From Boletus sp. NGJ (Eukaryota > Basidiomycota > Agaricomycetes > Boletales > Boletaceae), in the NCBI GenBank assembly GCA_019096195.1, contig JAGTXK010000073.1:1116001-1180000 (forward strand): a DNA stretch of 64,000 nucleotides, read 5' to 3'. Below the pieces are notes generated by a model. The model saw only the letters and a list, made by a program, of their open reading frames with translations. It was not told where the DNA came from and ran no database searches. Numbering within the stretch: position 1 is the stretch's first letter; the number at the start of each line of letters is the position of its first letter. Of the stretch, positions 13,301-26,917 are shown piece by piece. A program made the position numbers and the translations under genes.

Positions 13301-13410
13301 ACGATGGATGGGAGGAGCTGCTTGATAACGTGACGGAGCTAGGGTGTGGAGGCTTAGGGATGGATGAGGTCAAGACTGTGTTAAGGCTTCGGGATGATTG
13401 TCGACGGTAA
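10343..13410 (+). CDS. RINT1/TIP20 family ER tethering-complex subunit
   Basis: RINT1/Tip20 is part of the Dsl1/NRZ complex that tethers COPI vesicles at the ER. Eleven exons (10343-10510, 10561-10838, 10892-11107, 11159-11281, 11343-11469, 11528-11641, 11693-11963, 12010-12180, 12228-12514, 12567-12814, 12885-13410) total exactly 843 codons. The N-terminal part is helical (LVESEKEVDILTINTRIEAI). The conserved family core reads HPVALRFKYHF, RPEWYFTHIINVAHDHRPFM, LERKLKHSVPVLL and DQYHEIISASDAWVVADDD. The C-terminal TIP20-like region ends in GGLGMDEVKTVLRLRDDCRR. The donor after 11963 (GTGGGT) is the only one that keeps frame into YNAVADDQYHE. The stop codon overlaps a GTAAGT, so a further 3' exon cannot be excluded. 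Confidence 0.93.
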
Positions 13411-13628
13411 GTAGAGGACAGTGGATGTAAATCTACAACAATTACAAGGTTTAATGAGAGTTCCAAATACGAGTCAAAACCAACATAATTGAAACCAGAG
13501 ATCTCCATTTCATGTCACTGGCGCTCATCAGGTACGTGACAGAAGGCGCCCGTGAGACAAGGGGTACCAGTAAGGAATGAAAGCTTGGTATCAACATTAC
13601 CAGACCTACGGCTGCGTCCGCAGGGATA

Positions 13629-16405
<2,777 letters not shown>

Positions 16406-16431
16406 GGTGGTAACTGTATGAGCCTGACAAG

Positions 16432-16463
16432 ACGCGTAGGAACGCGTGTATTGACGCGGGAAA
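16432..16463 (-). promoter_or_regulatory. Paired ACGCGT (MCB) boxes plus E2F-like GCGGGAAA upstream of MCM3
   Basis: ACGCGT occurs at 16432-16437 and 16442-16447, ten bases apart, with GCGGGAAA at 16456-16463. All lie within 60 bp upstream of the MCM3 start. In yeasts ACGCGT binds MBF and drives G1/S transcription of replication genes. The role here is inferred from that knowledge. Confidence 0.6.
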
Positions 16464-16932
16464 GCCGGCCCTAATCCAGCTTCCGAAGGGCGACAGAATC
16501 GCACAAAAGTGAAGCACTCGTTACTTGGCGAACAAATCAAAGAAATTCAATTCTCGCTAGGTAAAATAAAAGTTGCAAGTTGCCGTAGTAAGGATTGTAG
16601 AATATATATTCCAAACAAACACTACAGGCTAAGGATGGTAGGGAATGCATTTGGCCAAGTCCCTCTCTGAAGGCACCAGGAAAAAGAGCGGGCGATAGGT
16701 TGTGCGTAGGGCAAGAAAGAAAGCGGTGAAAAAGGGCAGCACTTGATGGGATCATCAGACTGTGTGTGATGATGCGACCATATACGAACTGGTGATGCCC
16801 TGGTTTGGGGGAAACAGATATCGAAAGAAGAGTGCATATGCTTCGAACACACGCGAGTTAATATGAAGGGGAGTCCCGGAACATGGCTAGAGACGAAGCT
16901 TGCGAGGGACAAGGCTCGTTGATTGGCATCAT
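16464..16932. other. Intergenic region between MCM3 and the small secreted-peptide gene
   Basis: Both flanking genes run leftward, so this holds the 3' flank of the peptide gene and the distal MCM3 promoter. Leftward open frames such as 16622-16912 lack family resemblance. No RNA gene or repeat was seen. Confidence 0.45.
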
Positions 16933-17200
16933 CTACCAGTCGGGACTGCCGTTAACACCACCTCCGCCGAATCCATTCGACACGGGAGCCTGTACAGCAA
17001 GTAATCAGAAAGGATGTATCTAGCTAGTTGAAAAGTGGAATCATACAGCGACACCCCGAGCAACAGGCTCGGCCGCCTTCTGGGATGGAATGATCAGTTC
17101 AGCTACAAGAGAGGGGAGAGGGGGAGCGTACTGGAAGGGCGAGGGTAACTTGGACGAGACAAGCCAAGAAGAGGGCAAAGTAATACTTTGTGGCAACCAT
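16933..17200 (-). CDS. Predicted 52-aa small secreted peptide precursor
   Basis: Three tiny exons join in frame: 17200-17132 (23 aa), 17079-17047 (11 aa) and 16989-16933 (18 aa plus stop). Introns are 52 and 57 nt with GTACGC..CAG and GTATGA..CAG borders. Exon 1 is a classic signal peptide: a short Lys-containing start (MVATKYY), a hydrophobic core (FALFLACLVQVTLAL) and Pro. Exon 2 reads KAAEPVARGVA and exon 3 APVSNGFGGGGVNGSPDW. The predicted mature peptide is about 30 residues and Gly-rich. It has no Cys, no Lys-Arg Kex site and no CaaX end, so it is not a typical mating pheromone. I recognise no family. Exon 1 and its upstream DNA are repeated in tandem directly upstream. Confidence 0.5.
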
Positions 17201-17470
17201 GCTGAAACTGGGGGCCTGATTATGCAGGAAAACGGCGGGAGAAGGACATGCTTTTATTTGGATCCTGGGTACGCTTCTGGGATGGAATGATCAGTTCAGC
17301 CACAAGAGAGGGGAGAGGGGGAGCGTACTGGAAGGGCGAGGGTAACTTGGACGAGACAAGCCAAGAAGAGGGCAAAGTAATACTTTGTGGCAACCATGCT
17401 GAAACTGGGGACCTGATTATGCAGGAAAACGGCGGGAGAAGGACATGCTTTTATTTGGATCCTGGGTACG
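17077..17470. repeat. Tandem direct duplication, two units of 197 bp
   Basis: Unit 1 is 17077-17273 and unit 2 is 17274-17470. They differ at two positions (17104 against 17301, and 17214 against 17411), so the duplication is recent. Each unit holds, on the minus strand, about 70 bp upstream of an ATG, the complete signal-peptide exon (17200-17132 and 17397-17329), and intron 1 up to its CCCAG acceptor. Only unit 1 is followed by exons 2 and 3. Confidence 0.95.
17329..17397 (-). other. Duplicate signal-peptide exon (second copy of peptide-gene exon 1)
   Basis: This exon encodes the same 23 residues as 17132-17200. From here a transcript could splice over unit 1 to exon 2, giving the same protein. 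It could instead use the local acceptor at 17277, which gives an 18-residue tail starting KRTQDPNKSM before a stop. Whether it is an alternative first exon or inert is unknown. Confidence 0.5.
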
Positions 17471-18190
17471 ACGGATATGAGAAAACAATATGCCGATCTT
17501 GATCCATGTGCACACCGTCGTGATCACTGGACCATTCAGGAACCAGGTCACTTCGGGCGCCGGATACCTTTTTTTTTTCTTTTTTTTTCATGGAGGGAAA
17601 TACAGGCACGAACCTGCTTCACGAAGCACACCAATTCTTGAATCCCCAAGTCATATCACGTCTTTTAGGGCGGATGAAGTGGCACAATACACCTGATCCG
17701 GGCTCGGACTATATTGCCACGTTAGTGAGTGCCTATATCCCCAGTCCAGCCTGTCCATGTCATTGTCAACAGCCAGACAACGCAGGCATATGTGTGGTGC
17801 CTTGAAACCCAGAAATTGCGGACCGACCTACTGTATCTGCATTGGGCGATATGCCAGCCCCGTCATTCTGTCGTGTACAATGACACTCACCATAGCAGAC
17901 GAAAATTTTCATTCTCTCGATTTTCCACGACTGGATGACCTGGCAGTTCGGAACGATTGAACGAGCGAATGGTATCTGAACTTAAAGCGAGCTTGCTGAA
18001 CCTAATTAAATTTTCAACTAGGCACGGTTGGACGTTTCTCACTGTGACATCGCGAGTTCGGAAGAGCTTGTGGGCATCTCTTGGCTCCACTTCTATACTT
18101 GTTATCATTGACGTCGCAGCAGGGTTGCCAAGATTCGACAGCGGAACATGCTTAACGATTAACCGATTATACACATTGTAAAAACAAAAC
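17471..18190. other. Intergenic region with a poly-T tract
   Basis: This is the 3' flank of PRP17 and the upstream region of the small-peptide gene. A T-rich tract of about 20 nt with a single C lies near 17568-17588 on the plus strand. Short open frames such as 17729-17938 have no recognisable homology. Confidence 0.5.
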
Positions 18191-20279
18191 TCAGTCCTGC
18201 ACGGAACCGTCAGCTCATGTACTCGCTCCGACTCCACACAACTCACCCATAGCTTGATCAAACCATCCCACGAGGCCGTCACTACTTTCGACTGTATACC
18301 AACCGTCAGTGCCCACCAGATGTGCGATAGTGATATCACTCACGGTTTCATGTGGCAACCACTCGTGGGCAATCACCACTTTAGAGTGCGCTTTTAGGCG
18401 TGACTTAATTCGTCCGCTTTTCCAATCCCAAAATACCACGTTGCCCTCGCTGTCTCCGCTACTGATCCACTTTCCATCCGGGGAAAATCCCACCTGGCAG
18501 GCATATCCTGCGACGGAATGTCCCGCGAACCTCTTCTTCCTGTTCTGACGGAAATTGTCCGTGCTGTACACGAGAATCTGATTATCCAATGACTGCGCGG
18601 CAAAGTACTTTTCTATATTCACATGAGAGTGCGAATACGTTAGACAACGCAAGGCCGTGCCAAGTAGAAACGTGGTACGAACTCGAGGGATGTAGAGTGA
18701 CCGCCGGCATAGAATGCATGTGGGGTTCTGCAATGTACTTGATCACGACGGGGATATCATAGTCCCACGCTCGGATGGTTTTGTCGTCCGAAGTGGTGAC
18801 AAACCGACGATTTTCGTCGACAAACGTAATCGTATTCACGGGTCCCAAGTGCTGGTCATATTCTTGTGTGATGTCGCCTGAATTCATGTCATACTACCCA
18901 TACCTGTTATCTCCCCAAGATTGCGGAGAATCAAGCTGGACAGAAAGCGTACCTGGATGATCTTTTTGTCTGACATGCCAGCGAGAAAGATATGCTGTTT
19001 ATCATCGTCGGGGTGGAAACGGACAACGTAGGGAGTTTTGCCGTTGCTGAACCGCTTGAGACATTGACCAGTCTCGGTGTCCCATAATTTCATTTGACGG
19101 TCATAACCACAAGAAAGAAACTTTCTGCCGTCGTTTGAAAAGGTGACATCCTTGACAGCTTGAACGTGGCCGTGAAAAGTCCTGAGACAGTTTCCATGCG
19201 TATATACGTCCCAAAGCTACGGATATAGAGGATGTCAGGAACCAGTGCACGTAGAAAGGAGGCCCGAGACATGCCTTAATCTTGGTGTCCATCGATCCAC
19301 TGAGTAAAAGGTGGCCCGTGTGAGGGAAGAGACGAATGACGGATACGCCCTGTGTGTGGCCAGTCCATGTATGGATGCACGCCTTGGGGATGAAGGTCTC
19401 TTGGGAGCCAGCCTCGGCGGAAAGATGCGGGGCGTCCGCGAAGGGGGGATGCATGTAGGTCCTGCCCTGGTAATCGGACATAGACTTGCCATGGAACACG
19501 GAGGTCTCTTGGCCAACACCGCCGCGCTTGGGTTTTGCTTTTTTCTTGACGACTAGAGGCTCTGGCTCTTCGTCTTGCTCGGGCTGGTCGTCGGCCTCAT
19601 CCTCTTCGACGCCATCCAAGAAGCCGGCCTGCTCCTCACCCTCCCATTCAGCCCACGGACCGAGGTAGGCGCCATCACCATCGACGATGTCCAAGTTGCC
19701 CTTGTTTCTTCTTTTGCGTTTGAGGTCCTTCTTCTGGACGTTGGTGGGACGAATGGAGTCGACGGTTGCGCAGCCATTCTGGTAGGCAGTGTCGAGGTCG
19801 CCAAGGATGGAAGGCGCGTTGGGGTCGACGGATGGATTGACGGAGTAGCCAAGGATGGAGTGGGTGAGATGCTGTGCCTTGAAGGCATGGTCGGACATAG
19901 CCTGCTCCTCAACGTGGCCGGCAAGCGCGTTTTGGTTGAGGAAACGATTCCGATCACGGAATGGATTCTCGGGGCCTTGTACGGGCAGGAGCATGTCGTG
20001 ATAGGGTATGTTGACGTTCATCTGTGTGTCGGTTGGACGTGTGACGAGAGAGGTGTGGGTGAGGAGGTCCTGCGGGTAGAGGATGAGCACGGAGGGAGAG
20101 AGACAAGGAGTGGTACAGACTTGTTGGAGGACATGCGGCGCGGGATTGGTGGAGACGGGGCGTGGCGAAAGTGTGCGTATTTTCTTTGATGCGGGGACGT
20201 TGGCGATGCCAAAGGAGTCCTGGGCGATGTTGTCGTCGTCGTTGTCGTCGTCCGAGGCGTAGGCGTGGAGGAGGGACAT
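18191..20279 (-). CDS. PRP17: Pre-mRNA splicing factor Prp17/Cdc40, WD40 protein
   Basis: Prp17 acts in the second step of pre-mRNA splicing. The start at 20279 gives [12 protein letters not shown] and an acidic disordered N-terminus. A conserved segment follows ([11 protein letters not shown], then [20 protein letters not shown]) and then seven WD repeats to the C-terminus ([74 protein letters not shown]). The first intron (19274-19217) starts with GC, not GT: ATTAAG is followed by GCATGT, and only this keeps frame into LWDVYTHGN. The last coding exon is six bases (18196-18191), adding Asp and stop after KLW. The start codon is 107 bp from that of the divergent Myb gene. Confidence 0.95.
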
Positions 20280-20386
20280 GATGGCGATGGCGAGGACGGA
20301 GAGTTATGTAATCAGAGACCTCCTAGGTTCGCTTATATGAACTCGTCCAATCTAATAGCTGGCCCCCAACAACAAAGTCGCCCTTC
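20280..20386. promoter_or_regulatory. Short shared divergent promoter (PRP17 / MYB)
   Basis: The start codons of the two opposed genes are separated by 107 bp, leaving one compact intergenic promoter. No ACGCGT or CACGTG is present. Confidence 0.6.
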
Positions 20387-23171
20387 ATGACCGAACGCGC
20401 GGTCGGTCGTCCGTGGACTGCCCGCGAAGATCAGCTGCTCGCCAACGCTGTCGCCGTGCACGGGCAGGTGGACAACTGGAAGGCGGTTGCCTCATCGGTG
20501 CCGGGGAGGTCGAATAAGGCGTGTAGGAAGGCAAGCTATAGCATCTCCCCTGCAAACCGCCGATCTCTCACATTGTCGCAGCGGTGGCTTCATTCACTAT
20601 CGCCGAGCGTGAAGAAAACTGCCTGGACGAAAGAAGAAGATAATCTCCTTATGGAGCTCTATAAGATCCATTCCGCGAAATGGGCAGTCATAGCCAGGAA
20701 CATCCCTGGCCGTACAGACGACGCGTGCTCAAAGCGTTATCGCGAGGCCCTTGATCCTTGTCTCAAGAAAGACGACTGGACACAAGGCGAGGACGAAAAA
20801 CTCATCGCCGCCTACAACCGTCTCGGTGGCAAATGGGGTCGCGTCGGCCAAGAACTTCAACGCAGTGGCTTAGGCTGCCGTAACAGGTAGCACTCTCCTT
20901 TTCACTCCTCCACCCTGGTTGCTTACTTCTACCTACCAGGTGGAGGCTTCTAGAGCGAAAGCGAGCCACCGCTTCCCTTGTCGATCTCCCCGTACCCTCC
21001 TCAAAATTTCCTTCCGAACCTCAACTCTCTTCTTCCTCTTTCAACTTTTCAAATCCTTCCGTCTGGCCATCTCTCCCAATGATCGAACCCCCACCCTATT
21101 GGGACGACTCATTGTCACCCGCCACATCCCGCAATAGCGTCGATGTCCCAGCACAACCCGTACAGCATGCACAGCTTATTCCCCAATTGGTCGACTATCC
21201 TGCTCCATTTCATTACTCCTCTTCCTCACTCAGCTCTGCCTTGTCCTCTCCACAGCACGCAATCCGTTATGAAAAAGACGCCGAGGCAATGGCTTCTAAT
21301 GGACGCCAATCGCCACTGCTTCCAACTCCCTCCGTCCCGCCGGACAACGCTTCAACAGCTGTGTTCGCTCCATTCGATTACGACTCGTCATCATCGACCT
21401 GTGCTCTCTCCGTCAGCTCCACATCGCCAGCCCCTCAGCCCCCCTACACTGAGGACATGCAGCAAAGCAACATATACAACGATTGTCCGCATCAATTTCA
21501 TCAGCTCCAACGGAGTGTGCCGCACACGGCCATCCCGGTTCACACCTCTTCCCCTCATCCTGTGCAGGTCGATCATTACACGCCATCCGTCCCACACGAG
21601 GAATGTAGCCTTTCGCATGCTGCGTTGTCAACTCGACACCAGCCGACACCACAAAGCAGCTCTCTTCGGGCCCCAAGCTCCGCCGATTCCTATTTTGCAA
21701 CCTCACACCTCCCTGAGCAGCAGGCGAACCACATGTCATCATCGATGACTTCAGTCTCGCTTCTCGACAAACCCGACACGTACTATCACGCGTCTCCTGA
21801 ACCACAGCTTGACGTCAATGCTCAGCGCACTCGCCTTCCTGCTCCTGATCCGCTTTCTCACTCCGAATCACATCATGGCTATCATTATGCTCATCAGCGT
21901 GGCCCTTCTCGTGCACGAGTTGTGGAGACTATGCACGGCCAAGAGCAGCATGGCGAATATCACCACAACCACGTGCAGCCAGACCAGAGCCGCCGCAGTC
22001 ACCAAGCGTCGAGGCCACCAACCACTTCCTCCTCTGAGACCCGATATGCTCTGCAACAACCCGAGCGCCGCAATGTAAACACACCTACCCAGCCAGAAGC
22101 GGGTCCATCCCGTGCAACACCTGACCACTACTATACCTCCAATTCTTTACACTCATCGCAACTGGTCCAACGGTCAACTGCTTCCCCTCGTTCCACGGGA
22201 ATGCCGTACACGAAACGATCATCATTAGACCGTTCATCGACCAACTCTGATGACCATCGCCCTCGCTCCTTTCACCCCATTCCAAGGCAGAAAATTGGTG
22301 CGGCCGCTTCCAGGAAACGACCCGACACGGAGGTGCCGTTGCGTTTGTCGTCAGATTTGCAAGCGACCCCCGAGTAAGTCCCTGTGAATCCAAAATATCT
22401 TCAGTGTTCCTCATGCATGCACCACAGTCCTTCCATCAAACCTTATGCTTGTGGCCACGAGAGTTGCTGGCCTCCCAACGCCGCGTCGAGTCGTGCCTGT
22501 TATTGCACCTCGCGTGGCCTTTCGGATCACAACAAAACTGCACACCCAGAAGACTCAGGAGGAGACAGGCCATACCGCTGTGGCTTAGATGGATGTGGTA
22601 AATCTTGGAAGGTATGCACAGACCCCTCATCACGCACTCCGTTCGGTTGACGTAAGCATCAGAGCATTAATGGATTGCAGTACCATCTTCAGATGTGAGC
22701 TTGATTGTTGTTATGATGGACATTGTCTGATTGCTCTCTGTCCCAGTTCGAAGGCCCATTTTCAACATGCCATCACTTCTAGCATTGTCTCCTCCTATAT
22801 AAGTGGTCTTGCAGTCCCTGCATGCGTGGACGCATCCACTGTGACGTCGAGTGAAGGGGAAGACAAGACAAAGAAACAGTACAAATGCCCTCATGAGAAT
22901 TGCCCTAATCGGTATAAGCAGCTGAGTGGCCTACGTTATCACTTGGCCCATGTAAGTAGAGTTGTCAGTAACGCAACACAATACTCAGTTAGCTTTTTCT
23001 CAGGGCCATCCAGTCGACATTCCCAAACAGCTGGATCTCGTCCCTCCTGCTTTAAGCCGCAAGTTAGCGGAGAAGATGCGCGTTCAAGCTCCATCATCTT
23101 CTGAGCGTCAGACAGGCAACAACAGTTCGGAAGTATCCAATCGTTCTACGCAAGGCTCCTTCAGCACCTAG
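20387..23171 (+). CDS. Three-repeat Myb protein with C-terminal Sfp1-like C2H2 zinc fingers
   Basis: Exons 20387-20530, 20582-20886, 20940-22373, 22428-22611, 22663-22694, 22747-22951 and 23004-23171 give 823 aa. The N-terminus has three Myb/SANT repeats (GRPWTAREDQLL..NWKAVASSVPGRS, AWTKEEDNLLMEL..WAVIARNIPGRT, DWTQGEDEKLIAAY..WGRVGQELQ). A long Ser/Pro/His-rich middle follows. The C-terminus holds a Cys-rich segment (KPYACGHESCW), then YRCGLDGCGKSWK joined to SINGLQYHLQ. Last comes [27 protein letters not shown], resembling the split C2H2 fingers of Sfp1/JAZF1. Intron 1 (20531-20581) is GC-AG; retaining it would insert 17 residues before the last Trp of repeat 1. It is a probable nuclear DNA-binding regulator with unknown targets. 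Confidence 0.88.
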
Positions 23172-23481
23172 AATCCGCTTCTTCACGATGTCACTCAAAC
23201 GGATACCTTGTTGATCGTATCAATGGTCAGTTATTTAGTTCCCTGGTTCAATATGTATACGTAGGCAAGTCATCAACTATTCTATTCATCATATCACACA
23301 TCCAATCTGTGTCTTAATTTACGTGTACTTATTGATATCTTTAACGGTGGATATCTCTTCCGCCGAGTCTTTATGTGCATTTTGTGCGCTAGAGTAGGAA
23401 CTCGAAGCCAAGCATTGAAACTCCAAGTAGATGGATCCGACGACGAACACTGTCCTAAGATCCTCCCCAAGAACTAGACTT
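23172..23481. other. Convergent intergenic region (MYB / SGT2 3' ends)
   Basis: About 310 AT-rich bases separate two gene ends that point at each other. No conserved frame or RNA gene is visible. Confidence 0.5.
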
Positions 23482-24720
23482 TCAACGTCTGTTATTACCT
23501 GTAGCAAATTCGCTGGCACTATGCCTTTATTAGCAAGAGTTCCATCGGAGGTGAGAGCAGACGTACAGATCTCTTAACGATGGATCGGACATGAGTTCCT
23601 CCATTGAAGGCATTTGTCCGTTCTGAACACGACCCATCTGATGGCGAATAGGTGTGAGTCATCCAGAAGCAGAAGACGAAGACGAGCGTACCATATTTGC
23701 CACGGCTGGATTGGACATGAGTCTTTCCAGGCCGCCGTTGGCCATCAATTGTTGCGCCATTTGCATCATCATCGGATTGTTCATCATGTTTGCCAAGTTG
23801 GGCATGCCTCCCCCTCCGCCGAACATATCCGCCATACCCGCCATGTTTAGCGTTGCATCCGGGCAAGCGGAGTTCGAGGACGGAGATGACGAGCGAAGCT
23901 GATCCTCGGGCATGAGCGGGGGAGGGCCATCATCCTCGTCCTCGGGAGGCAAGCGGTCTTTTGCGTTCTTGAGGCCTGATTTGAGATTCTCGTTTGTCGG
24001 ATCCAGTTCGGTGCCCTTGCTAAACGCGGCTGCAGCGGCCTTGTAATCGCCCAAACTGTAATGCGCATGACTGAAAAGGTGGGTGAGCGATTCACGTCGG
24101 ATGCCACGGAGCGAAGGGTGTACCCGAGGCGAGAATACGCTTTGACGAAGGAGGGGTCGACCTCAATGGCCTTCTTTGCATCTTCGACTGCGGAGGGGTG
24201 GTCTCCCTTGCTAGAGTAGGCGGCGGCACGGTTAGAGAAATAGACGGCGTTGTTGCGGTCGAGGGCGATTGCCTTGGAGTACGACTCAATTGCCGAATCA
24301 TGCTTTTTGGCGGACATTTGAGCGTTTCCTGTCAGCTTGTGCTTCTCTGCTTTATTCTTGTCCTCTGCGGATGGGATCTTTGGTGGTGCAGAGGCAGATG
24401 GGTGGGACGGTGATGCAGAGGACGGTGATCCGACTTTATCTCTTGTCTTGAGGAAGACTTCAAATATGGTCTGCAGCTTTGCTGGCTTGATGCTGAGTTG
24501 CTTGCGCTGGGTATCGTTGGATGGATCTACGCCAAAGGCCTCGCCGATGCATTGGACTGGGAAGAGTGAATCGAAGCGGTGTGAGATGTGGAGGACCGGG
24601 CAACGTACTCGCGATCTCGAGACCCTCCTTGTCGTCGTCCCTGACGATGCCTTCCTGTATAGATTCGTTGAGAAAGTCGACAAAGGAGAGGACGAGTCGC
24701 TGTTTCTTCAAGTCTGCCAT
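23482..24720 (-). CDS. SGT2: Small glutamine-rich TPR co-chaperone Sgt2/SGTA
   Basis: Sgt2 hands newly made tail-anchored membrane proteins from chaperones to the GET pathway in the cytosol. The start at 24720 gives MADLKKQRLVLSFVDFLNES, the N-terminal dimerisation domain. Three TPR repeats follow (KHKLTGNAQMSAKKHDSAIESY, NRAAAYSSKGDHPSAVEDAK, GHAHYSLGDYKAAAAAF). The tail is rich in Met, Gly and Asn (MADMFGGGGGMPNL, MMNNPMMMQMAQQL) and is the hydrophobic-substrate domain. The last exons read QMPSMEELMSDPSLRDLASEF and end GNNRR at 23482. The start is 107 bp from that of the divergent PRP19. Confidence 0.94.
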
Positions 24721-24827
24721 CGCCGTTGATGGCGGTCAGTGCCCAATCTGCAATGCAAATAGCCAACAACAAAACTGCCAAGGACCTGCTCAGACGCGTA
24801 GACGGCAACAACGACGACGAGTTCAAC
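24721..24827. promoter_or_regulatory. Short shared divergent promoter (SGT2 / PRP19)
   Basis: Opposed start codons are 107 bp apart. The open frame extending upstream of the PRP19 ATG (24726 onward) reads into this promoter. I prefer the ATG at 24828 because [11 protein letters not shown] matches the usual Prp19 N-terminus. Confidence 0.6.
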
Positions 24828-26444
24828 ATGTTTTTCTGTGGTATTTCTGGTGAGCCTCCGCAGGATCCTGTCGTGTCTACAAAATCAGGCCATGTCTACG
24901 AGCGCCGTCTAATCCTCAAGTATATCACTGACAATGGCACTGATCCCCTCACCGGCGAAAAGCTCGAGGAATCCGACCTCCTCTCAGTCAAAGCCAGTCC
25001 GTGTTCCCGTCTTCGACCCCCTCCTTAAGTGCACTGACATCGTCCTAGACCCCAAGGCTGCCCCTCCGAGACCGCCGACCGCGACCTCCATCCCCGCTCT
25101 CCTCCATACCCTCCAAAACGAATGGGACGCCCTCGTCTTGGAGACTTTTGCGCTGAAACAACAGTATAACAACACCAGGCAAGAGCTGAGTTATGCCCTC
25201 TACGCACAGGACGCAGCTAGCCGCGTCGTTGCTCGTCTTATCCGAGAACGCGACGCTGCCAGAGAGTACGTCCTGCGCTTTTATTTCCGCATTCCTGTCC
25301 TAACAGGTAAACGTGCAGGGCCCTGACCAACGTCCAGGCTAGCATGGGCATACCGTCCGTACCAACCAACGGTGCGGACGTCGAAATGACCGAAGAAGCT
25401 ATCCCAGCCGCTCTACCAAAGCATGTCGTCGACCAAATCGACGAAAGCCAGCAGAGCCTGTCTGCCACGCGTAAGAAGCGCAAGGCACCCGCTGGATATA
25501 CTACACCTGCAGAGGTCAAAACTTTTGCGGCGAAACCAGCTATTCCCTCCCTGCACTCAGCCTCTCCTGCCGGCATTAATTCGATTGCCATCTCACGCGT
25601 AAACTCCTCCCAGTTTTTGACTGGTGGCAACGACAAAATTGTGCAACTCTATGACAGAAGCACAGACAAAGTACTTGCATCTCTCAAGGGACACGCGAAG
25701 AGAGTCAATCATGTCGCTTTCCGAGAACGAGAGGGCGAACCCACCTTGCTGTTGTCTGCTGGTGCCGACAAGATTGCTAAGATCTGGTCGCATGACAGTG
25801 CTTCTGGCGAGTACCTGCCCAAAGCCACGATCAAGACGCACAAAAGCGACTTGACTGGCCTAGTCGTTCACCCCACGTCTACGCTAATTGCGTACTCATC
25901 CCTCGATAAAACATACTCCCTGCACGAGCTCTCCAACTTCTCTCAGGTGTATCACTCCGCTCCTGCAGACGAACCCATCAGTTCCCTCGCCATCCATCCG
26001 GACGGTGCACTACTCGCGCTTGGGACGCCTTCATCAAAGATCCAAATATCCGACGTTCGCTCAGGTACCTTGGCTGCTACCATTTCGCCTGGGGGTACAC
26101 CCTTCTCGGTCCATACCTTGTCGTTCTCCGAAAATGGGTATCACCTTCTAGCACCCGATAGCCTGTCCTCTGTGGCTATCTGGGACCTCAGGAAAATGAC
26201 GACCGCACATTCCATACCGCTTGGTGACGCATTCAGGATCAGCAAAGTCATTTACGATTATTCCGCCAATTTCTTTGGTGTCGCTGGCAATGAGGGTGTA
26301 CGTTTATTTGCACACAAAACCTGGGAAGAGCTGGTTCGTTTCGAGGAGGCAAGTGATGTGACAGATATTGTGTTTGGGAATCAAGGGAGGGAGCTTTGGG
26401 GTACCAGCGGGAGAGAGGTCAGGATTTGGGGTGTTCCCGAGTAG
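24828..26444 (+). CDS. PRP19: Pre-mRNA-processing factor 19, U-box E3 ligase
   Basis: Prp19 is the core ubiquitin ligase and scaffold of the NineTeen splicing complex. Exons 24828-24996, 25049-25265 and 25319-26444 give 503 aa. The N-terminal U-box reads [25 protein letters not shown]. Then come [23 protein letters not shown], the coiled-coil tetramerisation segment ([22 protein letters not shown]), the linker [11 protein letters not shown] and a C-terminal WD40 propeller ([43 protein letters not shown]). PRP17 lies about 4.5 kb away, but splicing genes are not usually clustered, so this is probably chance. Confidence 0.96.
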
Positions 26445-26917
26445 CCTACGTTGATTATTCACCCTTTCTCAAAGTGTTGTATATTGCGCGTCATTAGTTG
26501 CGCCGCGCACGGTATACGGCATTGTTCAACGTACGAAAAGACGAACCACTAGCTTGCAGGTCGATAACATTTCAGACGATAGGCTTTCTCAGCCGCATCT
26601 GTGTCAGATTTGGGGGATGATGTGGTTGTACATGATTGATCGACATCGCTGGCATGATATTTGGTACATACAAGCGTAACCTTGTTAAAATGGCTGCCAA
26701 AACGTAAAACCCGGGTCAAAACGATGGTAATGCGAAGTAATGCAAAGATGTGTTGATAATTAGAAAGAACGGTGAAGCAGTTGGAGCATAAGGGCCAAGG
26801 CGACAGGAAGAAAATGTGAAGTCGCGACCACCAGTCGTAAAACGTTCACGCGCGTAAAAATGTACAGGGTATATGAGTACAGCATAAGTACTGATTTTTC
26901 AGTGTGTATGCGGGAGG
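26445..26917. other. Convergent intergenic region (PRP19 / OPT 3' ends)
   Basis: This 470-bp stretch between converging gene ends shows no conserved frame. An open frame at 26760-27335 mostly lies antisense to, or out of frame with, the OPT gene. Confidence 0.5.

Noticed and set aside
17077-17470. Tandem repeat considered as a CRISPR array, minisatellite or transposon end
   Set aside because: There are only two units, long and directly adjacent, with no spacers, no inverted ends and no target duplication. A simple recent tandem duplication suffices.
17090-17502. Plus-strand frames MISSATREG.. repeated in the 197-bp units
   Set aside because: They run opposite to the peptide exons, have no family resemblance, and contain the reverse complement of the signal-peptide exon. 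The minus-strand splice model explains the sequence better.
19575-20189. 204-aa plus-strand frame
   Set aside because: It is antisense to the PRP17 N-terminal exon, and its composition mirrors that exon.
18191-26444. PRP17 and PRP19 considered as a functional splicing-gene cluster
   Set aside because: They are separated by MYB and SGT2 and lie in different divergent pairs; proximity is most simply chance.
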